DNA from: Paludibacteraceae bacterium
Lineage (GTDB): Bacteria > Bacteroidota > Bacteroidia > Bacteroidales > Paludibacteraceae
DNA: 37,757 nt
Reading direction: 5' to 3'
Assembly: GCA_024399535.1 (NCBI GenBank)
Contig: JAKSNU010000012.1
Span: forward strand, 1-37,757
Shown here: piece by piece, positions 25,338-32,920 of the stretch
How positions within the stretch are numbered: the first letter of the stretch is position 1
How the letters are laid out: each line of letters starts with the position of its first letter
Made by a program: the position numbers and the translations under genes
Notes under the pieces: model-generated
Databases searched by the model: none
Told to the model about the DNA's origin: nothing
Seen by the model: only the letters and a program-made list of their open reading frames with translations

Positions 25338-26318
25338 TTATTTATATGCCCTTTTTATTGCGTTCTCTCTCAGTCGTGGAAGATAGAAAAACAAATCAGC
25401 CAAATGCAGGTTTTTGTTGTCTTTCAGCCCAAATGCCGGCAAGTTAAATACGTAACTCAATGGCAACATAGGTGCCGAGGCTGTGAGTACATTTCTCTGC
25501 TCATCGAGTTTCACATTTATGTATATTGTGTCGCCCGACTCAATATTTTCAGCGAACGAGCTGTCATAGATTGCGTAATGGTCAATTTCCCCATCATAGA
25601 CCACCCATCTTGTTGCAGCAGTTGAATCATTTTTCCAGTTCATAGGGTTAATGCAGGTTGCTGCTTTCCCGGCGGTTAATCCCAATATCCCGTCTGTTGC
25701 AGCCACAGTATTGAACGATACGACTTTACCTTCAATCTCACCGTTTGCTGCCTCGATATGTTTGTGTTTCATATCTTCGCTGCTCAATCTGTAGCCCATC
25801 ACGTATGCTGCTTTGCAACGGCTGTATTGTTCGTCGGTCATATGTTTTAGCAGAGCCACGACATTCATGGCTCCCTGGCTGAAACCTGCCAAGATAAACT
25901 GCCGTCCGTTGTTGAAATGGCTCATATAGTAATCGAAAGCCTCGCAGCATTCTCTTTCTGACTGTTCTCGGAACTTTACCACCGAATCTCGATTGTTGTG
26001 AACAAAGCCCTCGACTGTGCATTGATGATATATCGGCGAAAACATATTGAACGAATCAGCGAAGTTTTGTTTGATATACGCAGCTTCCCTACACAACGCA
26101 GCTCTTTCGGCATCTGTCAGCACTGCATTGTATGCCGTAGTGCCGTCTGCATTTTCAGAATGCCCAATGCTGGTCGAAACAATATAGAACACGTCCACTT
26201 GTTCTTCGTTGATAGAATCCTTGACCCATGCTTCATCGTCATCCCACCATATTTTCTTCTCGCTGCACGACGAGAGCATAGCAACAATAGCAACGAGCAA
26301 AACGACTCCTTTTCTCAT
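25338..26318 (-). CDS. DUF3089 lipoprotein, alpha/beta-hydrolase fold
   Basis: A 326-aa exported lipoprotein. The signal peptide ends in AMLSSC with Cys18 as lipid site. Next are VDVFYIVSTSI (the DUF3089 opening motif) and AGFSQGA with the probable nucleophile Ser147. A likely acid/base His appears late in DGEIDHYAIYD. The substrate is unknown. It is the last gene of the trpS-led operon, and its start overlaps ftsE by four bases. An esterase or lipase-like activity is inferred from the fold only. Confidence 0.85.
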   Translation of the reverse strand: MRKGVVLLVAIVAMLSSCSEKKIWWDDDEAWVKDSINEEQVDVFYIVSTSIGHSENADGTTAYNAVLTDAERAALCREAAYIKQNFADSFNMFSPIYHQCTVEGFVHNNRDSVVKFREQSERECCEAFDYYMSHFNNGRQFILAGFSQGAMNVVALLKHMTDEQYSRCKAAYVMGYRLSSEDMKHKHIEAANGEIEGKVVSFNTVAATDGILGLTAGKAATCINPMNWKNDSTAATRWVVYDGEIDHYAIYDSSFAENIESGDTIYINVKLDEQRNVLTASAPMLPLSYVFNLPAFGLKDNKNLHLADLFFYLPRLRENAIKRAYK

Positions 26319-26986
26319 GCTTTCAAAGTGAATGTCTGTTCTGTAGAATTGCAGAGATAGGTTTTTGCAGGATATTTGTTCACAAAGCGTTCGTTATGCG
26401 TTGCCATAACAATAGCCGTTCCCCCAGCTGAAATCGAGTGCAACAGCTGCATGATTTCGTCGCCTGTCTCAGGGTCGAGGTTGCCTGTAGGTTCGTCAGC
26501 CACAATTAGTTGTGGCGAGTTGAGCAGGGCTCTTGCTATAACTATTCGTTGTTGTTCTCCTCCCGAAAGCTGGTGTGGCCATTTGTACCCCTTAGTTGAC
26601 ATGCTCACTGTCTCAAGCACTAATTTTATCTGTTCCTCTATCTGGTTCTTGTTTTTCCATCCCGTAGCTTTCAACACAAATTCGAGATTATCTTTGACGC
26701 TCCTGTCGGACAGAAGTTTGAAATCTTGGAACACAATACCTATCTGCCGTCTGAGCATTGGAACATCCGACCTTTTCAACTTTTTCAAGTCGAAATCGAA
26801 TATCCTCGCTTCGCCTGACGTTATAGGCAATTCCGCATACATTGTCTTCATTACCGAACTTTTGCCTGACCCCACCTTGCCGCAGAGATAGATAAATTCG
26901 CCTTTCTCAATATTGAACGTAACATCCTTCAGCACAGTCATTTCTGCCTGCATTATCTCGACGTTCTTATATTCTAATATGCTCAT
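26315..26986 (-). CDS. ftsE: Cell-division ABC ATPase FtsE
   Basis: FtsE pairs with the membrane protein FtsX to control peptidoglycan hydrolases at division. The 223 aa hold Walker A GKVGSGKS at 36-43, the Q-loop in IGIVFQDFKLL, signature LSGGEQQR at 140-147, Walker B LIVADEP at 160-166 with the following TGNLDP, and the switch His in MATHNERF. The FQDFKLL stretch and the 223-aa size favour FtsE over other small ABC ATPases. No ftsX is adjacent, so its partner must lie elsewhere. It overlaps both neighbours by four bases. Confidence 0.88.
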   Translation of the reverse strand: MSILEYKNVEIMQAEMTVLKDVTFNIEKGEFIYLCGKVGSGKSSVMKTMYAELPITSGEARIFDFDLKKLKRSDVPMLRRQIGIVFQDFKLLSDRSVKDNLEFVLKATGWKNKNQIEEQIKLVLETVSMSTKGYKWPHQLSGGEQQRIVIARALLNSPQLIVADEPTGNLDPETGDEIMQLLHSISAGGTAIVMATHNERFVNKYPAKTYLCNSTEQTFTLKA

Positions 26987-27687
26987 TTTTTGTAATTTTT
27001 TATTATGCTCATTGATAATATTTTGACTGGCTCTATTGGTCTATCTGTTGCATCAGTCTTAACTTTATCTATAATATCCAATATTTCAAAACCATCAACC
27101 AATTCACCGAAGACTGTATATCCTCCGTCGAGATGTGGTGCGCCTCCGAATGTCATATAGGTGAGAATCTGGTTTTCGTCATAATGGAACTCTGGATTTC
27201 CGTACATTGACTTGAGTCTATGTTCGAGCATATCGAGCTCTTTACGGTCGAATTGCCGTCCTGTGACTATATAGAACTGACAACCGCTCGATGCTTTCTC
27301 CGGGTTGACGTCATCGCCTTGTCTTGCAGCAGCGAGTGCCCCTTTTTTATGAAATAGTTCAGGCACGAACTCTGCAGGTATGGTATATCCCACTCCTCCA
27401 CCGCCGAGTCTGCCGGTGAATGTTGAGTCTTTCGACTGCGGATCACCTGCCTGCGCCATAAAGTCCCTGATTATTCTGTGAAACAACACGTCTTCGTAAA
27501 AATTGCTTCTCACGAGTTTTATGAAATTGTCTCTGTGTTGCGGAGTCTCGTTGTAAAGTGCCACTTTCATTGTACCATAATTGGTCAATATCTTGACCAT
27601 CGCGCATTTCGACAAGTCTTTTTGGTCCTGCCCGAACATTGCCATACTGATTGCTGCCACAATAAGCAGCGTTACTAATCTTTTCAT
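26983..27687 (-). CDS. Cyclophilin-type peptidyl-prolyl isomerase, exported
   Basis: A 234-aa protein with an N-terminal signal peptide (cleavage near Gly19-Gln20, no lipobox). The cyclophilin domain follows: YNETPQHRDNFIKLV, LFHRIIRDFMAQAGDP with the catalytic Arg in HRIIRDFM, GVGYTIPAEF, SSGCQFYIVTG and YTVFGELVDGFEILDII. An insertion around 145-180 (MLEHRLKSMYGNPEFHYDEN) is longer than in minimal cyclophilins. It probably folds exported proteins. It overlaps ftsE by four bases and lies four bases after nrnA. Confidence 0.93.
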   Translation of the reverse strand: MKRLVTLLIVAAISMAMFGQDQKDLSKCAMVKILTNYGTMKVALYNETPQHRDNFIKLVRSNFYEDVLFHRIIRDFMAQAGDPQSKDSTFTGRLGGGGVGYTIPAEFVPELFHKKGALAAARQGDDVNPEKASSGCQFYIVTGRQFDRKELDMLEHRLKSMYGNPEFHYDENQILTYMTFGGAPHLDGGYTVFGELVDGFEILDIIDKVKTDATDRPIEPVKILSMSIIKNYKK

Positions 27688-27691
27688 ATTC

Positions 27692-28672
27692 TTATCGCAT
27701 TATTTTTTTGATTCTATCTACTGCTTCTTTGAGTGATACATTCATCTCGCAACCTGCGGCGTTCTTGTGTCCTCCCCCACCGAAAAGCCCTGCTATTGTG
27801 TTGACAGGGTTGTCGCCCTCTGACCTCAACGAAATGTTTATGCCGTCTTTGTCTTCTCTTAGCAGCACTGTCCTGTTGATGTCTGTCATCTGCAATGGCA
27901 AGTTCACAAAACTGTCAAGGTCGCCTACATGGTAATCGTATCTCTTAAGTTCTTCGCGCGAAAGTGCCATCAGCGCCGTATGTCCGTCTGGCAGTATCTC
28001 CATCTTTTGAAGACAATGTGTCATCAGGGCGAAACGCTCTTTTGTATAGGTGTGAAATGCTTTTATTTGCAAAGCGTTCTTGTCAACCCCTTTTTCCAAA
28101 AGTTTTGCGATGACCCTATATAGTTCCGGGCTGTTTGCCGAGAACGCCAATCCTCCGGTGTCGGTGATTATGCCGAGCATTATATGTTCTGCAATCTTCT
28201 TGTCGATTGCCTCTTCGCCGTCAAGGTCATGAATGAAATGATATACCATCTCGCATGTGGCAGGCGACGAAGGGTCAGAATATTCATAGTCGCATGGTAT
28301 CTGCTGGTTGATGTGATGGTCGATGACTATCCTCGTTGTCTTGAGGTTTTCCATTATCGGACGTACAGCGCTGATTCTCCCGAGCTCGTTATGGTCTAAG
28401 TGTATGAATAGGTCTGCCTCTTTTATCGCTTTGACAGCCTCTGCCTCGCTCTTTTCGAATACTATCATCTCGTTTATGCCGTCTATCCACCAGAAATAGA
28501 CAGGATAGCTGTTTGGCAATACCATACGCACTCTCTTGCCTTTGTGCGTAAGGTATTTGCACATTGCCAATGACGACCCTATAGCGTCGCCGTCAGGTCT
28601 TATGTGTGTGAATATCACAACGTCATTTGCCTGCTCAATTATCTGCTTTGCATTCTCTGGATTTGGTATCAT
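27692..28672 (-). CDS. nrnA: DHH-family phosphoesterase (NrnA-like oligoribonuclease/pAp phosphatase)
   Basis: A 326-aa DHH/DHHA1 protein. Metal-binding motifs are DGDAIGS at 27-33, HLDHN near 91-95 and the DHH triad at 118-120. The C-terminal DHHA1 substrate motif GGGGHKNAAGCEM is near 294. The family degrades very short RNAs and cyclic-dinucleotide products or 3'-phosphoadenosine 5'-phosphate. Length and motif order match NrnA rather than the larger RecJ or GdpP. It overlaps the preceding transporter gene by four bases. Confidence 0.9.
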   Translation of the reverse strand: MIPNPENAKQIIEQANDVVIFTHIRPDGDAIGSSLAMCKYLTHKGKRVRMVLPNSYPVYFWWIDGINEMIVFEKSEAEAVKAIKEADLFIHLDHNELGRISAVRPIMENLKTTRIVIDHHINQQIPCDYEYSDPSSPATCEMVYHFIHDLDGEEAIDKKIAEHIMLGIITDTGGLAFSANSPELYRVIAKLLEKGVDKNALQIKAFHTYTKERFALMTHCLQKMEILPDGHTALMALSREELKRYDYHVGDLDSFVNLPLQMTDINRTVLLREDKDGINISLRSEGDNPVNTIAGLFGGGGHKNAAGCEMNVSLKEAVDRIKKIMR

Positions 28673-29580
28673 TTCCTATCTGTGTTTATTTGACTTAAGA
28701 ATAGTCCGACGAAGACAACCACTATTCCGCAAATTTTCATCCATGTCAACTCCTGCTGCATAAACATCCATGCGAACAGTGCTGTGACAGCTGGCTGTAT
28801 GCTGTTATATACACTTGCCTTGTTCGGACCTATCACCCTCACTCCGTACGAGTAGAACAGGAATGCTATGCACGATGCTGTGATAGCCAGCCCTATGATG
28901 GCATACAGTGCGTTCAAAACAACATCCGGATTCTCTCTATACAACGCTATGACGCCTGCTATCTCCTCATGCTCGGTGATGATGCTGGTAGGTATGAAAT
29001 ATATCAATGATGTGCTAAACATATAGAACACCACACATAGCGTGTTGAAACTCGCAGGCACCTTTCTTATAATCAAAGCATATCCTATGGCTGACACCAT
29101 CGCTATGAATAGTAGTATCACACCGACAATGCTGACGTTGACCTCACCGCCTTTTTCGACTATTACCATCATCACGCCGCCTACCGAGATTATTGCCCCG
29201 ATTATTGCGACAAACGTTATTCTCTCCCGAATGAAAAAATATGTCAGGAATGGTGTAATCAGAGGTATGAATGCAAGAATCACTGAGGTGACCATCGCAC
29301 TCACTCTCTGCAGAGCCATAGCCTCGCACAGAAAATATATGAATGGTTCGCACAATGCTGCAACGAGGAACCATCTGTAGTTCTTCCATGGTATTCTCAC
29401 AAGGTTGCCTGTCGCCACTGTGACTACTCCCAGGATCAATGCCGCTACAATGAGTCTCACCGTCACCAATGTGGCTGGTGGGAATACCGCCAGCGCATAT
29501 TCCGACAATACATACGATGTTCCCCAGAATATCTGCCCTATAATCAATGCAATGATTGCTATCGTACTCTTGCTCTTCAT
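28669..29580 (-). CDS. EamA-family (DMT) transporter, second of a pair
   Basis: A 303-aa integral membrane protein with ten predicted helices in two EamA halves. Start features are IGQIFWGTSYVLSEYALAVF and, at the repeat, LLFIAMVSAIGYALIIRKV. The GPNKASVYNSIQPAVTALFAW segment is typical of the second EamA domain. The family exports or imports small metabolites; the substrate is unknown. It overlaps the preceding paralogue and the following nrnA by four bases each. Confidence 0.9.
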   Translation of the reverse strand: MKSKSTIAIIALIIGQIFWGTSYVLSEYALAVFPPATLVTVRLIVAALILGVVTVATGNLVRIPWKNYRWFLVAALCEPFIYFLCEAMALQRVSAMVTSVILAFIPLITPFLTYFFIRERITFVAIIGAIISVGGVMMVIVEKGGEVNVSIVGVILLFIAMVSAIGYALIIRKVPASFNTLCVVFYMFSTSLIYFIPTSIITEHEEIAGVIALYRENPDVVLNALYAIIGLAITASCIAFLFYSYGVRVIGPNKASVYNSIQPAVTALFAWMFMQQELTWMKICGIVVVFVGLFLSQINTDRK

Positions 29581-30524
29581 GTGATGTTTTTCGCTTCAGA
29601 TTTTTCTTTCTTTCCCCGCTGTGCTAAATACAATCCACCTATGACCACCATTATCCCCATATATTTGTTCCATTCCATCATCTCGCCCGTAAACACCCAC
29701 ACGCATATTGGTGTCAACGCAGGGATTAGATTCGAGAACGCATTAGCCTTAGCCACCCCTATATACCTCACTGCGTTGCAGAAACAGATGTAACTTACCA
29801 CCGAGCAGAACACTGCCAACACGACTATAGCACCTATCGCCCTGCCCTCCTCCGTCGTCGTCAGACCTCCTGCTTGAATGGCATCTATCGTCTGACCTAT
29901 GACTGAAGGTTTTTCTCTGTCCATTATTGCCCATGTTGGCAGGAAGAACACTAACGAGGTCACATCCACCCAGAACACTATCGTTGCAGGTTTGAACCGC
30001 TGATGCACCTTCCTCAGACAGATGGTATAGAATATCGTCGTCAGTGCAGCCATCGCCAAAAACGCCACGCCGATAGCATTGATTTTCAGTTCCTGCCCTA
30101 CGGTGACGATTATTATAATTCCCACAGTGCATACTGCGAGACCGACGACTGTGTTAATGGTTATCCTCTCCCTTATCAGCAACCACGCTATGAATGGCGA
30201 GAGCAACGGACCGAGAGCTAAAATCAACGATGCCGTGTTTGGACTGTTGGTATATTTCAATCCGTAAGCTTCGAGTATGAAATACACAAACGGTTGGAAT
30301 ATTCCTGCCAGCACAAATAGTCCTATCTCTTTCCAAGTGGGAATCTCAAGTTCCCTACGGCAAGCACAGAACACCAGCAGCAACAACGTAGCAGCCGTAA
30401 TCCTCATCACTACCACCGACACTGGAGTGAACACCTTCAGAGCCTCGTTGGTAAACAGGAAAGATGCCGCCCAAAATATCTCGGCAAACACCACCCCTAC
30501 ATATGCCCTCTGCTTTCCGCTCAT
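29577..30524 (-). CDS. EamA-family (DMT) transporter, first of a pair
   Basis: A 315-aa paralogue of the next gene with the same two-EamA layout: AEIFWAASFLFTNEALKVF at the first helix and YIGVAKANAFSNLIPALTPICVWVF in the second half. The C-terminus is a charged cytoplasmic tail (RGKKEKSEAKN). It lies three bases after trpS. Two neighbouring DMT genes in one operon may have different substrates or may pair; sequence cannot decide. Confidence 0.9.
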   Translation of the reverse strand: MSGKQRAYVGVVFAEIFWAASFLFTNEALKVFTPVSVVVMRITAATLLLLVFCACRRELEIPTWKEIGLFVLAGIFQPFVYFILEAYGLKYTNSPNTASLILALGPLLSPFIAWLLIRERITINTVVGLAVCTVGIIIIVTVGQELKINAIGVAFLAMAALTTIFYTICLRKVHQRFKPATIVFWVDVTSLVFFLPTWAIMDREKPSVIGQTIDAIQAGGLTTTEEGRAIGAIVVLAVFCSVVSYICFCNAVRYIGVAKANAFSNLIPALTPICVWVFTGEMMEWNKYMGIMVVIGGLYLAQRGKKEKSEAKNIT

Positions 30525-30527
30525 TTT

Positions 30528-31508
30528 TTATCTGAAGCCAATGATGTGTCTTACCTCTTCCACAGTCTTTCTTGCCGACTCTCTCGCCACTTCTGCACCT
30601 TCAGCTGCCACCTTGTCCAGCAACGCTCTGTCAGCCGAATACTCTTTGATTTTCTCGCGTATAGGGTCGGTGAATTTCACAATATCCTCAACAAGCTGTT
30701 TCTTCATGTCGCCATATCTTATTGAGCAGTCGTTCCAACGTTCGTTGTAGAAATCGTAGGTCTCTTTCGACGACACTATCTCCATAAAAGTGAATAGGTT
30801 TTGAATCACCTCAGGCTTCGCCTGATTTGGTTCGGCAGGTCCAGAATCGGTGACAGCCTTCATCACTTTCTTCTTGATTTGGTTTGGTTCGTCGATAAGA
30901 TAGATGCAGTTTCCTTCTGATTTTCCCATTTTGCCACTGCCGTCAAGACCTGGCACCTTGATAGCCCTCTCAGCCAACGAATAGTTCTGTGGTTCAGGGA
31001 AAAAATCCACTCCGTATATTTGATTGAACCTTCTCGCATAATGTCTCATCATCTCCATGTTCTGCTCTTGGTCTTTCCCCACAGGGACCTTCTCAGCCCT
31101 ATGTGCCAGCACGTCAGCAGCCATCAATGTTGGATATGTCAACAGTCCAGCATTCACGTTGTCAGGCTGTTTCCGCGCCTTCTCCTTGAAGGTCGTGCAA
31201 CGCTCCATCTCGCCGAGATAGGCATTCATATTCAGATATAGATATAGTTCGAGCACCTCTGGAACATCGCTCTGCACATATATCGGAGCTTTCCGTGGGT
31301 CAATGCCACAAGCCATATATTCGGCTAATATTGTCCTTACGTTCTCCCTGATATTGTCAGGTTTTGGATGTGTCGTCAGCGAGTGCCAGTCGGCTATGAA
31401 GAACATACACTGGTACTTGTCCTGCATCTCGATGAAACTTCTTACTGCCCCGAAATAGTTGCCTAAATGAAGGTTACCCGTAGGTCTGATTCCGCTTATT
31501 ACTTGCAT
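30528..31508 (-). CDS. trpS: Tryptophanyl-tRNA synthetase
   Basis: It charges tRNA-Trp. A 326-aa class I synthetase of bacterial type with the HIGH-like motif PTGNLHLGNY at 9-18 and the KMSKS-like motif KMGKS at 193-197. Other family stretches are FFIADWHSLT, QSDVPEVLEL, TYPTLMAADVLAHRAEKVPVGKDQ and the LDGSGKMGKSEGN loop. It heads the seven-gene operon and is divergent from the outer-membrane protein gene, with a promoter box just upstream. Confidence 0.98.
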   Translation of the reverse strand: MQVISGIRPTGNLHLGNYFGAVRSFIEMQDKYQCMFFIADWHSLTTHPKPDNIRENVRTILAEYMACGIDPRKAPIYVQSDVPEVLELYLYLNMNAYLGEMERCTTFKEKARKQPDNVNAGLLTYPTLMAADVLAHRAEKVPVGKDQEQNMEMMRHYARRFNQIYGVDFFPEPQNYSLAERAIKVPGLDGSGKMGKSEGNCIYLIDEPNQIKKKVMKAVTDSGPAEPNQAKPEVIQNLFTFMEIVSSKETYDFYNERWNDCSIRYGDMKKQLVEDIVKFTDPIREKIKEYSADRALLDKVAAEGAEVARESARKTVEEVRHIIGFR

Positions 31509-31533
31509 ATTTATATTTTTCTGTTAATGGGTG

Positions 31534-31541
31534 CAAAGGTA
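31534..31541 (-). promoter_or_regulatory. Promoter -7 box for the trpS operon
   Basis: TACCTTTG on the minus strand, 25 nt before the trpS ATG. No convincing -33 box lies at the usual distance. Confidence 0.65.
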
Positions 31542-31586
31542 CAAATTTTTCTTGAGAAAAATCACCTGAATTCTAAAAAAATATTG

Positions 31587-31594
31587 TACCTTTG
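31587..31594 (+). promoter_or_regulatory. Promoter -7 box for the outer-membrane protein and subtilase genes
   Basis: TACCTTTG on the plus strand, followed by CAG, 18 nt before the ATG at 31613. It lies only about 46 bp from the divergent trpS box. A -33 box is not clear. Confidence 0.65.
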
Positions 31595-31612
31595 CAGTCA
31601 AATTTGTTTAAT

Positions 31613-32920
31613 ATGAAAAAGCTACTGTGTTTCCTTCTTTTTCTCGTTGTAAATCTGCATGTTACGTTTGCTGATGAGATAGACTCATCATATACTTTTG
31701 GCATATACGGTTTTGTGCGAAACGACATGACTTTCGACACTCACCGCTCGCTCGGTGCTGTAAACGAGCTTTTCTACTTCCTTCCGTACGACCGTCAGCC
31801 TGATTCTGAAGGCAACGACCTCAACGATGTTAACCAGCTGAAATTTCTCGGTATCACCACCCGTCTTGGCATGAATTTCCACTCGCCGCTATATTCTCAC
31901 GGCTTTCGTCTCTCTGCCAACTTCGAGGCTGATTTCTGTGGTGCTGCCTCGCCAGCCATTGCCTGTTTCCGTCTCAGACGTGCCAACGTCGTTTTCGACT
32001 GGGAACGACTTTTTAATAATGACAATGTGATGCACCACCGTCTGATGGTCGGTCAGGCTTTCCACCCTATGACCTCCGAGCTTTTGCCTAACATTGTCTC
32101 GCTCAATACTGGCTGTCCGTTCAATCCCTTCAGCCGTGCTCCTCAGATACGCTATACAGCCAATTTTCCTTCAGTGCGTCTGACGGCTGCCGCCGTTTGG
32201 CAATTCCAATACACCTCGCCTGGTCCTCAAGGCAACTCCAACCAATATCAGTTCGACAATGCAGCCCCCGAAGCTTACCTCGGAGCAGAATATCATATTC
32301 CCCATTTCCTGATAGGTGCAGGTGCCGAATATATGGCTATTCGTCCACGTGTCTCGACCGAAATCGACGGCAATACCTATCGTGTCAACGAGCATGTCCA
32401 CTCCTTTGCGGCACAGCTCTATCTCAACGCAGGTAATGCCAATTGGGATTTTCGTGTGAAATCTGTCGTTGGGCAGAATCTCGGTCACCTGCTGATGATG
32501 TCAGGCTATGGTGTCTCTGGTATCTCTGCCGATGGTCGTTCGTCGTTATACGCACCATTGTTGCAGTCTGCATCATGGCTCACCATGACCTACCGTACAA
32601 ACAATATTCGTCATAACGTATCTACCACTCTACTTGGCGGTTATATCAAGAATTTCGGAGCAGGCACCAATGTGTCGCGCCTCTACACCCGGGGACCTGA
32701 AAATCTCGACCAGATGTTCCGTACATCAGCCTCGCTGCAATACCATTTCCGTGAGTTGAATGTCGGTGCAGAATATGAATATACAGGTGTGCTCTATGGC
32801 GATGTTTGCCCAGATGCCACCGTCACGAATACTCATCTTGTCAACAACCATCGTCTCTATTTCATCGTGATGTATAATTTCTCGTTTGATTGGAAAATCC
32901 GTAAAAACAAAAGTATATGA
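31613..32920 (+). CDS. Outer-membrane beta-barrel protein, porin-like
   Basis: A 435-aa protein from the ATG at 31613. An in-frame TTG at 31592 overlaps the -7 box and is rejected. The signal peptide covers about 1-20 (cut near TFA-DE). The mature part begins SYTFGIYGFVRNDMTFDTH and is rich in alternating aromatic and polar residues and Asn/Gly turns throughout, ending in LYFIVMYNFSFDW; this is the usual look of a barrel of 14-18 strands. The YGFVRNDM start and the LNDVNQLKFLGITTRLG segment resemble DcaP-like porins, but the family is not certain. It overlaps the protease gene by four bases. Confidence 0.78.
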   Translation: MKKLLCFLLFLVVNLHVTFADEIDSSYTFGIYGFVRNDMTFDTHRSLGAVNELFYFLPYDRQPDSEGNDLNDVNQLKFLGITTRLGMNFHSPLYSHGFRLSANFEADFCGAASPAIACFRLRRANVVFDWERLFNNDNVMHHRLMVGQAFHPMTSELLPNIVSLNTGCPFNPFSRAPQIRYTANFPSVRLTAAAVWQFQYTSPGPQGNSNQYQFDNAAPEAYLGAEYHIPHFLIGAGAEYMAIRPRVSTEIDGNTYRVNEHVHSFAAQLYLNAGNANWDFRVKSVVGQNLGHLLMMSGYGVSGISADGRSSLYAPLLQSASWLTMTYRTNNIRHNVSTTLLGGYIKNFGAGTNVSRLYTRGPENLDQMFRTSASLQYHFRELNVGAEYEYTGVLYGDVCPDATVTNTHLVNNHRLYFIVMYNFSFDWKIRKNKSI

